Of a stretch of DNA of 49,213 bases, positions 49,103 through 49,213 are shown piece after piece. Location: assembly GCA_017559305.1 (NCBI GenBank), contig JAFYSP010000035.1, positions 1 through 49,213 on the forward strand, read 5' to 3'. How positions within the stretch are numbered: position 1 is the stretch's first letter; each line of letters begins with the position of its first letter. This DNA comes from Clostridia bacterium (GTDB taxonomy: Bacteria; Bacillota; Clostridia; Oscillospirales; Acutalibacteraceae). The notes under the pieces are model-generated. The model was not told where the DNA came from, made no database searches, and saw only the letters and a program-made list of their open reading frames with translations. A program made the position numbers and the translations under genes.

Positions 49103-49213
49103 ACTACCGGCCGCGCCGGTAGTATGCACTGCCCCCTTAGGGCATAAGACCGGCCGAGCCTATAGGCTCGTCGAAAGGTTTGCCAACCGCAACTCTTTCA
49201 CCGGCTGCCCCTA
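49103..49213. repeat. Start of a second hairpin-chain intergenic repeat (runs off the right edge)
   Basis: Consecutive palindromes: ACTACCGGC/GCCGGTAGT (49103-49123, 3-nt loop), TGCCC/GGGCA (49130-49144), and CGAGCCTATAGGCTCG (49155-49170). No ORF is supported here. Confidence 0.65.

Overview
The window looks like chromosome of a Gram-positive, low-to-moderate GC anaerobe of the class Clostridia, probably a gut-type member of the Oscillospirales/Ruminococcaceae-Acutalibacteraceae group. The class is supported by strong sigma-A style promoters, AGGAGG-type ribosome sites, lipoprotein signal peptides, FtsEX with an M23 partner, a Noc/ParB gene beside rsmG, a PolA whose proofreading domain looks inactive, and Ser-Ser-x linkers in secreted proteins. 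The genus is inference. There is no phage, no plasmid replication gene and no CRISPR array.

Layout. 1-340: a strong leftward promoter and leader of the type that precedes a 16S rRNA gene, which would lie beyond the left edge. 343-6903 (minus): fba, then a tightly overlapping operon murD-gtrA-M42 peptidase-M42 peptidase-GNAT-acyltransferase. 7073-8697: an SGNH esterase, then a small islet (ribbon-helix-helix gene plus an internally deleted SLOG/DUF1273 gene) between two identical 31-bp terminators. 8705-13072 (minus): rhaA, rhaB, and the UPF0210 (PFL)/ACT pair. 13233-14405: glyA, followed by a ~360-bp chain of small hairpins with inverted ends. 14785-18137 (minus): FAD oxidoreductase, SDR and a secreted papain-like-fold/FN3 protein. 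18322-23093 (minus): a complete LIV-type ABC transporter. 23222-25530 (minus): an orphan 66-residue membrane protein with a consensus promoter, and two five-bladed-propeller glycosidases. 25820-35154 (plus): CdaR/PucR-type regulator, ftsE, ftsX, M23 hydrolase/activator, bifunctional PBP and GH31 glycosidase. 35201-37287 (minus): a lipoprotein, Noc/ParB and rsmG. 37413-41405 (plus): polA-rimI-tsaD. 41486-42147: a GIY-YIG nuclease gene bracketed by palindromic repeats. 42188-46235 (minus): a polar amino-acid ABC transporter ending in an AbgB-like M20 amidohydrolase. 46559-47002: mscL. 47046-49035 (minus): two Ser-rich lipoprotein genes, one broken. 49103-49213: the start of another hairpin-chain repeat.

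How the genes fit together. The cell-wall theme recurs: murD, FtsEX with its M23 partner, a class A PBP, the secreted NlpC/CHAP-like protein and a putative O-acyltransferase. Sugar scavenging is represented by rhaAB, two GH43/GH32-like enzymes, GH31 and an SGNH esterase. Amino-acid and peptide use is represented by two M42 peptidases, the LIV importer and the polar amino-acid importer coupled to an M20 hydrolase. Both importers place a strong stem-loop just after the substrate-binding-protein gene, consistent with making more binding protein than membrane parts.

The most unusual material is non-coding or damaged: the hairpin-chain element at 14419-14780, the repeat-bracketed GIY-YIG unit, the collapsed SLOG gene in its duplicated-terminator islet, and a lipoprotein pseudogene whose frameshift falls in the lipobox cysteine codon.
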